From: a virus
IMG/VR virus record: IMGVR_UViG_3300032046_000005
Location: 1-64,000 of that record
DNA length: 64,000 bases
Reading direction: 5' to 3' (one strand)
Positions within the stretch are counted from its first letter, which is position 1. Each line of letters starts with the position of its first letter. A program made the position numbers and the translations under genes. Under the pieces are notes generated by a model. It did not search any database, was not told where the DNA came from, and saw nothing but the letters and a program-made list of their open reading frames with translations. This document shows, piece by piece, positions 48,627 through 56,974 of the stretch.

Positions 48627-48933
48627 TCTTTCCTAAAAAACCTGATCGAAGAGCTTCAGCAAATACTGATATTACTTCAAATATATCGGATTCTAAACCA
48701 ACTTTTTCTCCATCTAGTATCATTGAATTAGAAATTCTCAAGATCATTTTCCAATCTAGATCAAATGGAATCTTTTTTATTTTTTCTTTTGGAATCAAGT
48801 CAGTTATATTTATTTTGTTTTTGATCGCTTCTCGAACTGTTAATTTATCTCGAAAAGTTCTTTTTCCGATCAGTTTTGAAGGCGTTTCAGGTATATTAGA
48901 TTCTTCAATAGCTACCTTTTTTTCTTCAGACAT
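48610..48933 (-). CDS. tail assembly chaperone, G-like protein
   Basis: 107 residues, in the lambda gpG position between tail tube and tape measure genes. Helical, with KLTVREAIKNKINITDLIPK, DWKMILRISNSMILDG and VISVFAEALRSGFLG. The last is encoded over the slippery site T-TTT-TTA. Most ribosomes would stop at TAA 48610-48612; a few slip -1 into the downstream frame. Family call rests mainly on gene order, size and the frameshift signal. Confidence 0.65.
   Translation of the reverse strand: MSEEKKVAIEESNIPETPSKLIGKRTFRDKLTVREAIKNKINITDLIPKEKIKKIPFDLDWKMILRISNSMILDGEKVGLESDIFEVISVFAEALRSGFLGKNSPMQ
48634..48640 (-). promoter_or_regulatory. slippery heptamer T-TTT-TTA for -1 frameshifting
   Basis: TTTTTTA in the exact phase required (codons GGT TTT TTA), 22 bases before the zero-frame stop. 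The -1 frame is open from before this site through the whole downstream chaperone frame. Confidence 0.7.
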
Positions 48934-48964
48934 TTTTTAACCTCTTACTTATTTTGAATAAAAA

Positions 48965-50029
48965 TCACACATCTACATGTTTTATGTAGTTATGAGGACT
49001 TGTAGTTTCGTTTCCTGTCCAACTATACGATAACACGGGATTAGCTCCTGCTACAATTTCGTAAACTGTTTCTGGAGCTTTTCCTCCTTCATCAATTCCT
49101 ATATTTGAAATATTTTTCAAATATGTATTCGTACAAACCAATTGTTTATTTGTTGCGTGCGCTACTGTTAATGGAGCAAGTGTTTTTGTCGAATATCCTA
49201 ACAATGCTTGAGCTATGTTTGTGTCAGTTGTCATTATTCCTTTAAATGTTGCTTTAAAAGGAGGTCTTGGCGCGTCATAACTACTTCCAACAGTAAGTGA
49301 ATTTAACAACCAATTTCGAGTTTTAGGTGTTTCAATTACAATTTCTCCACTCTGTATCGATAATCCTGAAAGATATGTATGTGATATCGTTACATCTTTT
49401 GAAAGAGCTACTTTTGAAGCGATATTATAAGCTTGTCCATCCCATAATGACCATCCCCCATCTGCTCCAGAAACCGCATCATTAAAACTTGCATCGTCAA
49501 GTCCATCGTCCATATCTACTATGTCAGGCGTACTTTCCGTGCATTCTACAAACATCATTGTTGCTTCTTCAATTAATGCTCCAGGTTCAAGAATCCACTT
49601 GTAAGTTGTCAATTCTCCTCCATCAAACAAAAGATTCACATCGTTCGTTCCATCAATATAGCCGTGGTGTTCAATCCATAAATTATTATTTCTATAAGTA
49701 TCTACTGACATGTTAGCTGTTATAACATCATTACTGCCATCCCATGTAGTTGTCAATGTTTTATTCGTAAAAAGCGTTAATAATAAAAACGGATCTCTAT
49801 ACATTGTTCTTATTGTTATTCCATATTCGTCGATCTTATTATCAAATAAGATCTGTGGATCTAGTTTGTTATATAAATGAATTACTTCTTGATCATATGT
49901 CAATAAATCACATTCAAACGATTTCATTGGATTGAATGGAATATGTTTATCAGTTGCTGGAACTCCTCCTTTAAACGTGTCGTTCCATCCCCAGAATGTG
50001 TAACTTCCTACTCCTTTTATATTTCCCAT
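48965..50029 (-). CDS. major tail tube protein, 354 aa
   Basis: Beta-rich protein starting MGNIKGVGSYTFWGWND, with paired strands typical of tail tube folds, an insertion in the middle (about 165-230, Asp/Gly-rich) that could be an outer Ig-like domain, and the C-terminal FKATFKGIMTTDTNIAQALL then LKNISNIGIDEGGK. Gene order (completion proteins, tube, chaperones, tape measure) fits siphovirus-type tails. No sheath gene is seen, arguing against a contractile tail. Confidence 0.6.
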   Translation of the reverse strand: MGNIKGVGSYTFWGWNDTFKGGVPATDKHIPFNPMKSFECDLLTYDQEVIHLYNKLDPQILFDNKIDEYGITIRTMYRDPFLLLTLFTNKTLTTTWDGSNDVITANMSVDTYRNNNLWIEHHGYIDGTNDVNLLFDGGELTTYKWILEPGALIEEATMMFVECTESTPDIVDMDDGLDDASFNDAVSGADGGWSLWDGQAYNIASKVALSKDVTISHTYLSGLSIQSGEIVIETPKTRNWLLNSLTVGSSYDAPRPPFKATFKGIMTTDTNIAQALLGYSTKTLAPLTVAHATNKQLVCTNTYLKNISNIGIDEGGKAPETVYEIVAGANPVLSYSWTGNETTSPHNYIKHVDV

Positions 50030-50107
50030 TTTTTATTTTTTTTTGTTTGATTTTTATATGTTAATTTGTAATATTTAATTTCTAAATCTAATTTTTTTAT
50101 CATAATT

Positions 50108-50470
50108 TTAAGGAATCAAAATAACAGTCATTCGATAAATTTTTTTATTTCGATATATGATTGGTTTTGGATTTTTTATGATTGGTCTATTTGATGATGC
50201 AAGAAAAATTGCTTTTATATCCTTAAATATATTATCTCGATTGGTATTGTTTGATGTGTAAAGTTCTAATTCACAACTTGTTTGTTCGTCATAAATTTTA
50301 ACATTATTGTAAGCATATATGGGTGTTTCATCTATATCTCTTAATGTAATACCTTTATTAATTGATCCTCTTTTTGAAGTTTTTTGTAATACTAATACAT
50401 CAGGAACAGAACCATAATTTGTCCATGTTCCATCTTGTAAGATGGTTTGAACAGATTCAGCGCACGTCAT
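50108..50470 (-). CDS. tail completion-like protein, 120 aa
   Basis: Compact alpha/beta protein: ESVQTILQDGTWTNYG start, strand CELELYTSNN, helix RDNIFKDIKAIFLA and a basic strand pair at the end (KIYRMTVILIP). This resembles tail-terminator/head-tail joining proteins, and it sits between the connector gene and the tail tube gene as expected. Assignment is positional. Confidence 0.5.
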   Translation of the reverse strand: MTCAESVQTILQDGTWTNYGSVPDVLVLQKTSKRGSINKGITLRDIDETPIYAYNNVKIYDEQTSCELELYTSNNTNRDNIFKDIKAIFLASSNRPIIKNPKPIIYRNKKIYRMTVILIP

Positions 50471-50473
50471 GAT

Positions 50474-50836
50474 TTATCCTATATTTCCAACTAATTTATA
50501 TCCTAATAAAACTCCAATTCGATGCAAGCGATCTCGGTCTCGTTCATGTAAATAATCTTTAGGAACATATGTCATTGTATTTTCGCCACGATTTCTTCCT
50601 TCTTCTTCGTCAATCATTAATGATATTCCTCTTCCACATATATTTCTTAGAATTTTAGCATAAGTCGTGCTTGAAATTTCAGTTCCAGTCGTATTACCCA
50701 TCTCGTCATCCATCAATCCAGACATGTCTTCAAGCATATCGTCAAGTCCTGCTTCAGTTGGATATTCTTTATCATAAACTGCCCAACTTGCATATCCTTC
50801 TTTTTTTGCCCACTCGTCTTTGCTGCAATATACCAT
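50474..50836 (-). CDS. head-tail connector-like protein, 120 aa
   Basis: Acidic helical protein: AGLDDMLEDMSGLMDDEMGN, then YAKILRNICGRGISLMIDEE and DYLHERDRDRLHRIGVLLGY, a layout like gp15/gp6-type adaptors that bind the portal ring. Position between capsid genes and the tail completion gene fits. No defining motif. Confidence 0.5.
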   Translation of the reverse strand: MVYCSKDEWAKKEGYASWAVYDKEYPTEAGLDDMLEDMSGLMDDEMGNTTGTEISSTTYAKILRNICGRGISLMIDEEEGRNRGENTMTYVPKDYLHERDRDRLHRIGVLLGYKLVGNIG

Positions 50837-50910
50837 TTTTATTAACTAGAAGCTTTTGCCATTTTTTTTAACTCGAAATATAATGATAATATAATATAAT
50901 TATTTTTTTG

Positions 50911-50962
50911 AAACTAATATGTTAATTTTTTTTAACTAATAATTTGATTAAAATATTAGTTT
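50911..50962. repeat. 10-bp inverted repeat in the gap before the connector gene
   Basis: AAACTAATAT (50911-50920) and ATATTAGTTT (50953-50962) with a 32-base spacer that itself holds GTTAA-TTTTTT-TTAAC (50921-50936). It lies between the accessory gene ending at 50993 and the connector gene starting at 50836 (leftward). May terminate or regulate the switch from head to tail genes. Confidence 0.45.
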
Positions 50963-50992
50963 ATATCATCTTATAACAAAATAAAAAAAGTT

Positions 50993-51397
50993 TTAATTTG
51001 ATTGTTTTTTGATGCCTTTCCCATACAACTTTCTAAAACTTTCAAAATCTGAAATATTGTTTAGAAAGTTATAAAACATCAATCCATTCATGCTTAGATG
51101 TTTTGCTACATCTTTTACATTTACTTTTGGATGTGGTTCTAGATGCATTTTATCTTTCAAATACAAGCATCCCATTGGCAAACCAGCTTTTCCAATTGCT
51201 TCGTCAATCGTAGCACATTCAGGATATATTTTTTTCCGATTTTTGTATTCCTTACATGACATTGTTTTTGTGTCTAAAAACTTGCAGTGTTGGTTATCAA
51301 GTATGATGTTATATCCTTCGATTAACCAACTATGAAAGCAACATCTTCCTCTTAGTTTTGAATTACAGTTTAGGCAAAGATTCTTTTCGTTCTTCAT
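50993..51397 (-). CDS. YkgJ/YcgN-like metal-binding protein, 134 aa
   Basis: Conserved Cys series of the YkgJ/YcgN zinc- or iron-chelating family: LCLNCNSK, RCCFHS, HCKFLDTKTMSCKEYKNR, YPECATIDEAI, then GLPMGCLYL (the L-P-x-x-C-x-Y/L end). The family occurs beside methylases and phage genes; bound metal and role are uncertain. It overlaps the C2H2 protein gene by 35 bases. Its place within the capsid-tail block suggests an accessory insert. Confidence 0.6.
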   Translation of the reverse strand: MKNEKNLCLNCNSKLRGRCCFHSWLIEGYNIILDNQHCKFLDTKTMSCKEYKNRKKIYPECATIDEAIGKAGLPMGCLYLKDKMHLEPHPKVNVKDVAKHLSMNGLMFYNFLNNISDFESFRKLYGKGIKKQSN

Positions 51398-51974
51398 ATG
51401 TATGCGTTTTCATGTGATTTGCTAATCCAGCAGGTGAACCACATTTTTTCTTGCAAACATTACAAATCATATCCTTACTTTTTTCAATCGTTTTTTCAAG
51501 CGTTTTTTTGAACTGTTCTCTGTCTTTTATAAGTTGTTTTTCAAGTTTTTCAAGTTCATCGTTGATTTTTTGTCGATCTTCTTTAAGTTTTTCTATTTTT
51601 TTTGAATACAAATCTCCTGGAATTAACGCGTGTATTTTAGAACTGATTCTGTTTTTTTTATCATGTTCCAATGGAGAAGGCATTTGTCGTTCGTCGTGAA
51701 AGTATGCCAATGCTGTATGAATTGCTCGTAATTCATCTTCAGTTTTTATTTTCAATTCAATATCCAAGTTTTCTTTTCCAATCTTAACGTTTCCTTTTTC
51801 ATTTTCCCATTTTATCTTCACATTTGAATTAGGATAGTTCTTTTCGTAATAATCAATAACTTTTAACAAGAATTCTTTCGCTTCGATATCAAGTTTTTGT
51901 TCTACATCTTCTCGTTCTTTTTGTTTTACTTCAGAAAGCGATGGGATATATTTGTTCGTTTCGTATTTTTCCAT
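51363..51974 (-). CDS. coiled-coil protein with C-terminal C2H2 zinc finger, 203 aa
   Basis: N-terminal alpha/beta part (VKIGKENLDIELKIKTEDEL). A long coiled coil lies at about 120-170 (KIEKLKEDRQKINDELEKLE). The last part is a classic C2H2 finger, ICNVCKKKCGSPAGLANHMKTH, with C-x2-C and H-x3-H ligands. C2H2 fingers are common in eukaryotes and in some archaeal viruses. Likely DNA-binding dimer. Function within the late block unknown. Confidence 0.65.
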   Translation of the reverse strand: MEKYETNKYIPSLSEVKQKEREDVEQKLDIEAKEFLLKVIDYYEKNYPNSNVKIKWENEKGNVKIGKENLDIELKIKTEDELRAIHTALAYFHDERQMPSPLEHDKKNRISSKIHALIPGDLYSKKIEKLKEDRQKINDELEKLEKQLIKDREQFKKTLEKTIEKSKDMICNVCKKKCGSPAGLANHMKTHTYEERKESLPKL

Positions 51975-52075
51975 GTTATCACTTCATTTTTAAATGTTTT
52001 ATATATAATATGATACTAAATGTTATATCAATATTATATAGTTCATTGTTTCTAAAAAAATTAGTAAAAAAGAAA

Positions 52076-52750
52076 CTATTTCATATAAAAAAGATTATGC
52101 GCTTCTGATTGAGTTCTTCTTGGAATATTGAAATATTCCATATTATTTCGAATAGTTGTTTCGTTTGTGTTTTTTAACTTAGCAATTTCAATAGCAGATT
52201 TTTGATTTTTTTCAAGTGTTCTTTCTTTCATATTTTTTTCTGTTAGCCAATATAATTCAATTAATTCTTTTTTTGTGAAATTTACACATTCATTTTGTTT
52301 CATATATTGTAATTTCTTTGATTCTCTTTGAGTTCTTTCTTTCATGTTAAAATTTTTCATATTTCTTAAAATTGTTTGTTTTGTACAATTTTTAATTTTT
52401 CCTATTTCATTGTTTGTTTTCTGATTAATATCTAAAATATTATGTTCCATATTATATTCAGAAATCCAATATAGTTTGATTAATTCTTCTCTTGAAAATA
52501 AAAAGATTTTTTTCTTTCTATCATTATGACATTTATCACATTTTTCTGTATAATCTTTTATATCTCTAGTATATGGATTAGGATGTTTGTTGAATGTCCA
52601 ACTTGTTCTGACTCTTCTTCCACAAATTTCGCATATTCCTTTTCTTGGATAATTTCTATTTAACCATATATGAATTGAATTATTACCTGCTTTATCTCCT
52701 TTCCAATTATGGTGGTTTTCTCTATATTTATATGACTTTTTCTTAATCAT
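52076..52750 (-). CDS. HNH homing endonuclease
   Basis: I chose ATG 52750; the open frame extends upstream to 52861 but that part is a low-complexity hydrophobic translation. The sequence begins ENHHNWKGDKAGNNS, then GICEICGRR, FNKHPNPY and EKCDKCHNDRK: an HNH/treble-clef nuclease core with two zinc knuckles. Two similar helix-turn-helix units follow (REELIKLYWISEYNMEHN and KKELIELYWLTEKNMKER, each ending in an N-E/T-x-x-I-x-N-M helix). Free-standing gene placed right after the major capsid gene, a favoured homing site. Confidence 0.75.
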   Translation of the reverse strand: MIKKKSYKYRENHHNWKGDKAGNNSIHIWLNRNYPRKGICEICGRRVRTSWTFNKHPNPYTRDIKDYTEKCDKCHNDRKKKIFLFSREELIKLYWISEYNMEHNILDINQKTNNEIGKIKNCTKQTILRNMKNFNMKERTQRESKKLQYMKQNECVNFTKKELIELYWLTEKNMKERTLEKNQKSAIEIAKLKNTNETTIRNNMEYFNIPRRTQSEAHNLFYMK

Positions 52751-52885
52751 ATATATAAAAACAACATCATCTAAGATTAATTTGATGATTATAAAATAAA
52801 AATATAAAAAAAAGAAAAAAAATAAAAAAATTAATTTGGTTCTTTCAAACCAATATTTCAATTAATAGTATTGTTAGAATGCTTC

Positions 52886-53857
52886 CTAAGTTAATGTCAA
52901 AGTGCCCGTCCGTTGTATGGCAGTGCTATATCGTTCAATCAAGCGTCCTGACCATATTAATAACCATTCGTAATATGCATTGTTGGTTCCACCACTATGT
53001 TCCATGTGAATCCTAAAAGGATATCCTTGAACTAATTCTAAGGTTGGTACAATTCCTCTAGATCCTCTAGCTTCTCGTTGTTTTGGAGCAATCATTGCCA
53101 TGCGGTATTTAACTCCTGAGTAATCAATGAAGTTAGGACTTGTTTCCCAATTTTGAATGTATTTCTTTTCGAGTATTCGTTGATGTTCAGTAATACCTAC
53201 TGTTGAAAAGAAATGGTTTTCTAATTCAGCGTATTTTTCTGTAGTTAAGTCTGAGAAAATTGGATATTTTGGCAAGTTATGTCCTGCAGTTAGCAAGGCA
53301 TTTTTCATTGTAACAATTGTTGCTAAATAGTCCCCAGCAGTTTGCATGTCATCGTCTCCATCAATTCCTCCAGCAATCGTTGTTCCTCCATTGAATATTC
53401 CAGTGAACTCTCCTTTACCTTTGAAAGGATCCATAGTTGATACTGGATTTTTCATTTCGTCTCCCCAAGCTAAAAATTGATCTACTTGGTTAACCATCAC
53501 GGGAATAGTTCTCTTGACTGTTTCTTTTATCAAATCTCCATTAATCAATTGATTGTTTTTAAATTTATCAACATCTTGTAAGGAAATCTGAACTTTACAA
53601 GCCAAGTAAAGTAATCCAATTGTGGTCTCGCCGAAACGAGGTACGATTATGTTAGCATCGTGTATTGAACTTGACATCTGTGCTCCATCTGGTTTCTTCC
53701 AATCAAAGTATGTGAGTTTATCTATACCTTCTCCTATGTTTCTTACTAATCCATTCGTATTAAAAAAGTTCCATAATGTCGGTTGTACAAGAACGAATTC
53801 CCATACATACTTTTCTATCGTTTTGGATAGTAATTCATTAAACATTTCGCCTACCAT
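52886..53857 (-). CDS. HK97-fold major capsid protein
   Basis: 323 residues, typical MCP size. The N-arm helix (MFNELLSKTIEKYVWEFVLV) is followed by a spine/E-loop region (TYFDWKKPDGAQMSSS; IIVPRFGETTIGLL), the spine helix region (DLIKETVKRTIPVMVNQVD) and a P-domain end (YPFRIHMEHSGGTNNAYYEW, then GRLIERYSTAIQRTGT). Gene order scaffold, decoration, MCP, connectors supports the call. ATG 53857 overlaps nothing and follows the decoration gene by 4 bases. Codon use is richer in G+C than in neighbours, as usual for highly expressed capsid genes. Confidence 0.75.
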   Translation of the reverse strand: MVGEMFNELLSKTIEKYVWEFVLVQPTLWNFFNTNGLVRNIGEGIDKLTYFDWKKPDGAQMSSSIHDANIIVPRFGETTIGLLYLACKVQISLQDVDKFKNNQLINGDLIKETVKRTIPVMVNQVDQFLAWGDEMKNPVSTMDPFKGKGEFTGIFNGGTTIAGGIDGDDDMQTAGDYLATIVTMKNALLTAGHNLPKYPIFSDLTTEKYAELENHFFSTVGITEHQRILEKKYIQNWETSPNFIDYSGVKYRMAMIAPKQREARGSRGIVPTLELVQGYPFRIHMEHSGGTNNAYYEWLLIWSGRLIERYSTAIQRTGTLTLT

Positions 53858-53861
53858 GTGT

Positions 53862-54353
53862 TTAGTTCTTCACCCATCTGGCATAAAAGTATTTTCGAGT
53901 AGCGCTTGCACCTGTTACGGCTTCTAAAGCAATCATTTGAAAGTTATCGTTTGTATCTGCAACGGCAAACACTCCATCAACGCATTTGAGTTTATTCCCT
54001 TTCGCAATTGTAGTATTCGTTTCAGATAAAACAAGAATATCTATTCCTTGTTTTGGAACTCCTACACGAATCCACGAATTATCAGCAAAGGGATGATCAT
54101 AGTCTCTATAAAATATTCCAGTTGCATCAATTGTTTCTACTTGTGGCATATATTGTAATGCAAATCCAAAAATAGCTTCATTTTCTCCACATAAATCGAT
54201 ATCAGATTGTCCTGCTTCGCCATATTCTGTCACAGCCATACCAATTGCTATATCAGAACCAGTACATTGTCTATCAACCACTCTTTCCCATTGTCCCTTA
54301 TAAAGTAAAGTACTAATTGCTAAACCTATAAGAGTCGTTCCTAATGATACCAT
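53862..54353 (-). CDS. putative capsid decoration/head protein, 163 aa
   Basis: Beta-rich protein with GQWERVVDRQCTGSDIAIGM, DIDLCGENEAIFGF, RDYDHPFADNSWIRVG and KLKCVDGVFAV, placed directly before the major capsid gene. This is the slot and size of capsid-stabilising (DUF2190-like or gpD-like) proteins, and the turn-strand repeats fit. The first 17 residues are hydrophobic (LGTTLIGLAISTLL) and could be a membrane or packing segment. The gene at 22538 carries a full homologous copy. The decoration role is inferred. Confidence 0.55.
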   Translation of the reverse strand: MVSLGTTLIGLAISTLLYKGQWERVVDRQCTGSDIAIGMAVTEYGEAGQSDIDLCGENEAIFGFALQYMPQVETIDATGIFYRDYDHPFADNSWIRVGVPKQGIDILVLSETNTTIAKGNKLKCVDGVFAVADTNDNFQMIALEAVTGASATRKYFYARWVKN

Positions 54354-54359
54354 TTTTTA

Positions 54360-55562
54360 TTATGCCTCTAGAAAGTAACGTTTTTTCATATCATCTGCCA
54401 TAGATTTGAAGTCTTCTTCCTTTAATTCCGGTTCGATAAGATCTTCAGTATCTCTTTTGATTGCCATTTCAAATCGTTTTTCTAATTTTTCTAGTTCTTG
54501 AATCGAATCGTTTTTCAACTCTTCTACAGGAATTTGAAAATCGTTAGAAATTCTTTTTACGATTTCTTGTCGTTTAGCTTCTTTTTCTTTAGTTTCTTTT
54601 TCGTCAACTTTAGCCTTGAATGCAAGAAAGTCTTTTTTGAACGAATCTAATTCTTTATCAGCTTTTTCTTTATCAGCTTTTAAGGTTTTTAATTCTTCAT
54701 ATTTTGATTTCAAGAAATCGTATTCTTTAGCGCACACTTCAACAGTGTCACCTTTTTCTTTCTTTTCTCCAGGTTTTTCAGTTTCTGGTTCTTCCTCTTC
54801 TTCTTCCTCTTCTTTTTCAGGTTCTTTTTCTTCTTTAGTCATGTCTTTCTTTTCAGGTTCTTTTTCTTCTTTAATATCGCTTGTATTCGTATTTTCTGAT
54901 CCTTGTTTTTTCATTTTACTTTTCACTTCTTTCGCACACTGCTCCCTAGACTTTTTGGTTTGTTCCATGCATTGGGAAATTCTTCGTTCCATCATTGCCG
55001 TGGAACCATCCGGTTTAGTCTCGGAAGTTTGTGTCATTTCGAAATCCGTTTTACTTTCGCCTTTTGTTTCATTCTTAATAGCGTTTGTTTCGTTTTTACT
55101 CAAATTCGAATCGTCAACAATTCCATCTATTTCATCAAGCAACATGTCATCGGTAAAGTCTTTCTTACCTCTCATTGTCTTGAAAGCTTTAGCAAGTTTT
55201 GCTTTTGCTTGAATTGATTTACTATCTGAATTCAATCCAGCTTCTATGCATTTATCGCCTACTTTACCATCCTTTCCCATCAAACCTTTCGATTTACACC
55301 AAACTCTAAACGAACCTGGTTCTTTTACGGTTTCAGAAGGCAATGTTTCAGATTCAGAATCTTCGGAATTATCTTGTTCGTTCTCGTTAATAATATTGCT
55401 CAAATCTTTAGTTTCGATCACATCATCAGATTGACAATTGCAATCTTCAGTAGTATCTTCTTTCTTGAGATCCAACTTGTATATTTCATCGTCTTTGTCA
55501 ACATAGTAAAGATCGTTCTCTACTTGGTAAAAACGATGTTCTGAGTCTTTTACTTCAGACAT
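54360..55562 (-). CDS. acidic scaffold-like protein, 400 aa
   Basis: Extremely acidic and charged, with a poly-Glu run (about residues 255-262) and a C-terminal coiled coil (KADKEKADKELDSFKKDFLA) after residue 285. A small conserved-looking block sits at about 83-130 (FRVWCKSKGLMGKDGKVGDK). Composition, coiled coil and position between the protease and the decoration/capsid genes match internal scaffolds that are digested during head maturation. The end MADDMKKRYFLEA resembles peptides in neighbouring head proteins. Leaderless promoter just upstream. Confidence 0.6.
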   Translation of the reverse strand: MSEVKDSEHRFYQVENDLYYVDKDDEIYKLDLKKEDTTEDCNCQSDDVIETKDLSNIINENEQDNSEDSESETLPSETVKEPGSFRVWCKSKGLMGKDGKVGDKCIEAGLNSDSKSIQAKAKLAKAFKTMRGKKDFTDDMLLDEIDGIVDDSNLSKNETNAIKNETKGESKTDFEMTQTSETKPDGSTAMMERRISQCMEQTKKSREQCAKEVKSKMKKQGSENTNTSDIKEEKEPEKKDMTKEEKEPEKEEEEEEEEPETEKPGEKKEKGDTVEVCAKEYDFLKSKYEELKTLKADKEKADKELDSFKKDFLAFKAKVDEKETKEKEAKRQEIVKRISNDFQIPVEELKNDSIQELEKLEKRFEMAIKRDTEDLIEPELKEEDFKSMADDMKKRYFLEA

Positions 55563-55581
55563 TTATTTTTTGTCTTTTGGT

Positions 55582-55589
55582 TATTTAAA
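55582..55589 (-). promoter_or_regulatory. archaeal TATA box for the scaffold/capsid genes
   Basis: TTTAAATA on the minus strand, centred about 23 bases before ATG 55562, so the message would be leaderless or nearly so. Confidence 0.5.
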
Positions 55590-55632
55590 ACAAATAGTAT
55601 ATTGTTATAAATAGATAATAATTTGTTTATAT

Positions 55633-55764
55633 CTAATAGATTAATTGATTTTTTTTGTTCTTTTTTTCGTTTGAAATAGATTTTTTCAAGTTACAAAGAT
55701 CTTTTTCAGTTGTATCAAGACTTTTTTCGATTGAATCTCGAATCGTTATTTCTTGTTCGCGCAT
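55633..55764 (-). CDS. coiled-coil mini-protein, 43 aa
   Basis: ATG 55764 to TAG 55633-55635 with a TATA-like TATTAATATATTTATA directly upstream. Charged helix (MREQEITIRDSIEKSLDTTE) then a lysine-rich tail. Fills the gap between protease and scaffold genes. Unknown. Confidence 0.4.
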   Translation of the reverse strand: MREQEITIRDSIEKSLDTTEKDLCNLKKSISNEKKNKKNQLIY

Positions 55765-55809
55765 ATAAATATATTAATACTTTTTTTAATCTAATATTTT
55801 TATTATTGA

Positions 55810-56646
55810 TTAATTATTAATGGTTTTTTTTACGCTTACAACACACGGTATGCCATTAGCGGTCGAGCAGCGATCCAAATCGGCGTTGGAGAGCGAAATT
55901 GCGAGGTGATCCAAATAAAGGATTTTCTGAATTCCGTTTTCAACTTCATCCTTAAACCCAATGCTCACATTATAACCACCTCTTTTCGGATTGAGTAAAT
56001 CTGTTACTTCGGCTATGTTTTTAAACATTACAACATCTCCATACATTACTTCTTTTTCATCATCAGGAGACCAGTTTGCAGCATAGCCAATGACTTCTGC
56101 AGCGTGGGCATTTTTTTCTATTGATCCTTTTAATGGAATATAATCAGTTTTTCCAAATACATCTTTGATATTATTCCATTCTTTCTTCAATATTATTTTT
56201 TGTCCGTCTTTTGTGTATTCAAATTCATTTGCTCGTGTAAGAATTCCATGTAAAACTGTGAAGTCCTCGTTCATTTTCTCGTTGAAGTCTTTCGTGATGT
56301 CGTTGAACGTGTCAATTTCAACGAAGTCTTCGGTCATATTATCAACGAAATCTTTTCTTGCACATTCGTCTCTACAAATTTCTTGTAAATCGCTCAAGAA
56401 ATGTGTAAATTCTTTTTGTAAATTTAGATCATTTTTAATTTCATCCCAATCGAGATGAAGTAAAGTATCATTATATACATCTATCGTTTCTCTTAAATCT
56501 TCAAGAAATATTTTGCTTTCTCCTCTCACATGTTCTTTTACTGAATGTTCGATTCCTTTTTTTGATGTTCGCTCATATTCAGAAACAGGATAATCTTCAG
56601 TAAAATCATTAATATTTCCAATGCATTTAGCGATTATCTTTTTCAT
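55810..56646 (-). CDS. prohead maturation protease, DUF2213-like
   Basis: 278 residues. The C-terminal half has GYAANWSPDDEKEVMYGDVV, YNVSIGFKDEVENG and YLDHLAISLSNADLDRCSTA, matching the strand-Ser and DHLA-type His region of phage capsid maturation proteases (DUF2213 group). N-terminally it has helices rich in the phrase N-D-[FI]-T-[EK]-D (INDFTEDYP, FNDITKDFN). Such proteases cut scaffold and capsid arms inside the prohead. Catalytic His is likely in DHLA and Ser in VSIGF; not proven. Last residues are basic. Confidence 0.55.
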   Translation of the reverse strand: MKKIIAKCIGNINDFTEDYPVSEYERTSKKGIEHSVKEHVRGESKIFLEDLRETIDVYNDTLLHLDWDEIKNDLNLQKEFTHFLSDLQEICRDECARKDFVDNMTEDFVEIDTFNDITKDFNEKMNEDFTVLHGILTRANEFEYTKDGQKIILKKEWNNIKDVFGKTDYIPLKGSIEKNAHAAEVIGYAANWSPDDEKEVMYGDVVMFKNIAEVTDLLNPKRGGYNVSIGFKDEVENGIQKILYLDHLAISLSNADLDRCSTANGIPCVVSVKKTINN

Positions 56647-56647
56647 A

Positions 56648-56767
56648 TTATTTCATTACACTGTATATATTATGTGAATTATCAGGTTTTTTCTTTATGC
56701 ACGATCTTCCTTCGTAATGAACTCGACCACATTTTCTGCATTCTTTTTTTATTGTTGCTTTTTCCAT
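56648..56767 (-). CDS. zinc-knuckle mini-protein, 39 aa
   Basis: ATG 56767 to TAA 56648-56650, 1 base before the protease start. CRKCGRVHYEGRSC looks like a C-x2-C...H...C zinc knuckle. Very basic. Its fit between two genes supports it. Confidence 0.5.
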   Translation of the reverse strand: MEKATIKKECRKCGRVHYEGRSCIKKKPDNSHNIYSVMK

Positions 56768-56821
56768 TTTTACATCTTCATTTTTTTGTTAATTTTTAAA
56801 TGATTTTTAATTACTAATAAT

Positions 56822-56974
56822 TTAATTCTTTTTATCTTCAACATCAACAATTCTTGCAATTCCCATCTTGACTAATTGTTGAGCTTGTTCTTCAGTAATA
56901 TCTTTTTCAATTATTGCTGAATCAAAAAAGATTTTATCGTTTTCTTTAAACTTGATTTCAATTATTCTTTTCAT
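56822..56974 (-). CDS. hypothetical mini-protein, 50 aa
   Basis: ATG 56974 overlaps the end of the large head protein; stop TAA at 56822-56824. Two strands and a helix (KRIIEIKFKENDKIFFDSAI; EEQAQQLVKMGIARIVDVED). Unknown function. Confidence 0.5.
   Translation of the reverse strand: MKRIIEIKFKENDKIFFDSAIIEKDITEEQAQQLVKMGIARIVDVEDKKN

Noticed and set aside
52751-52861. Hydrophobic N-terminal extension of the HNH endonuclease frame
   Set aside because: The extension is a Phe/Leu/Ile run from an A/T-only stretch next to the start; ATG 52750 gives a normal HNH protein beginning near ENHHNWKGD.
54616-55212. Ser/Phe-rich plus-strand frame of about 200 codons opposite the scaffold-like gene
   Set aside because: The Glu/Lys-rich codons of the scaffold read backwards give Ser/Phe/Leu runs without stops; no promoter or family.
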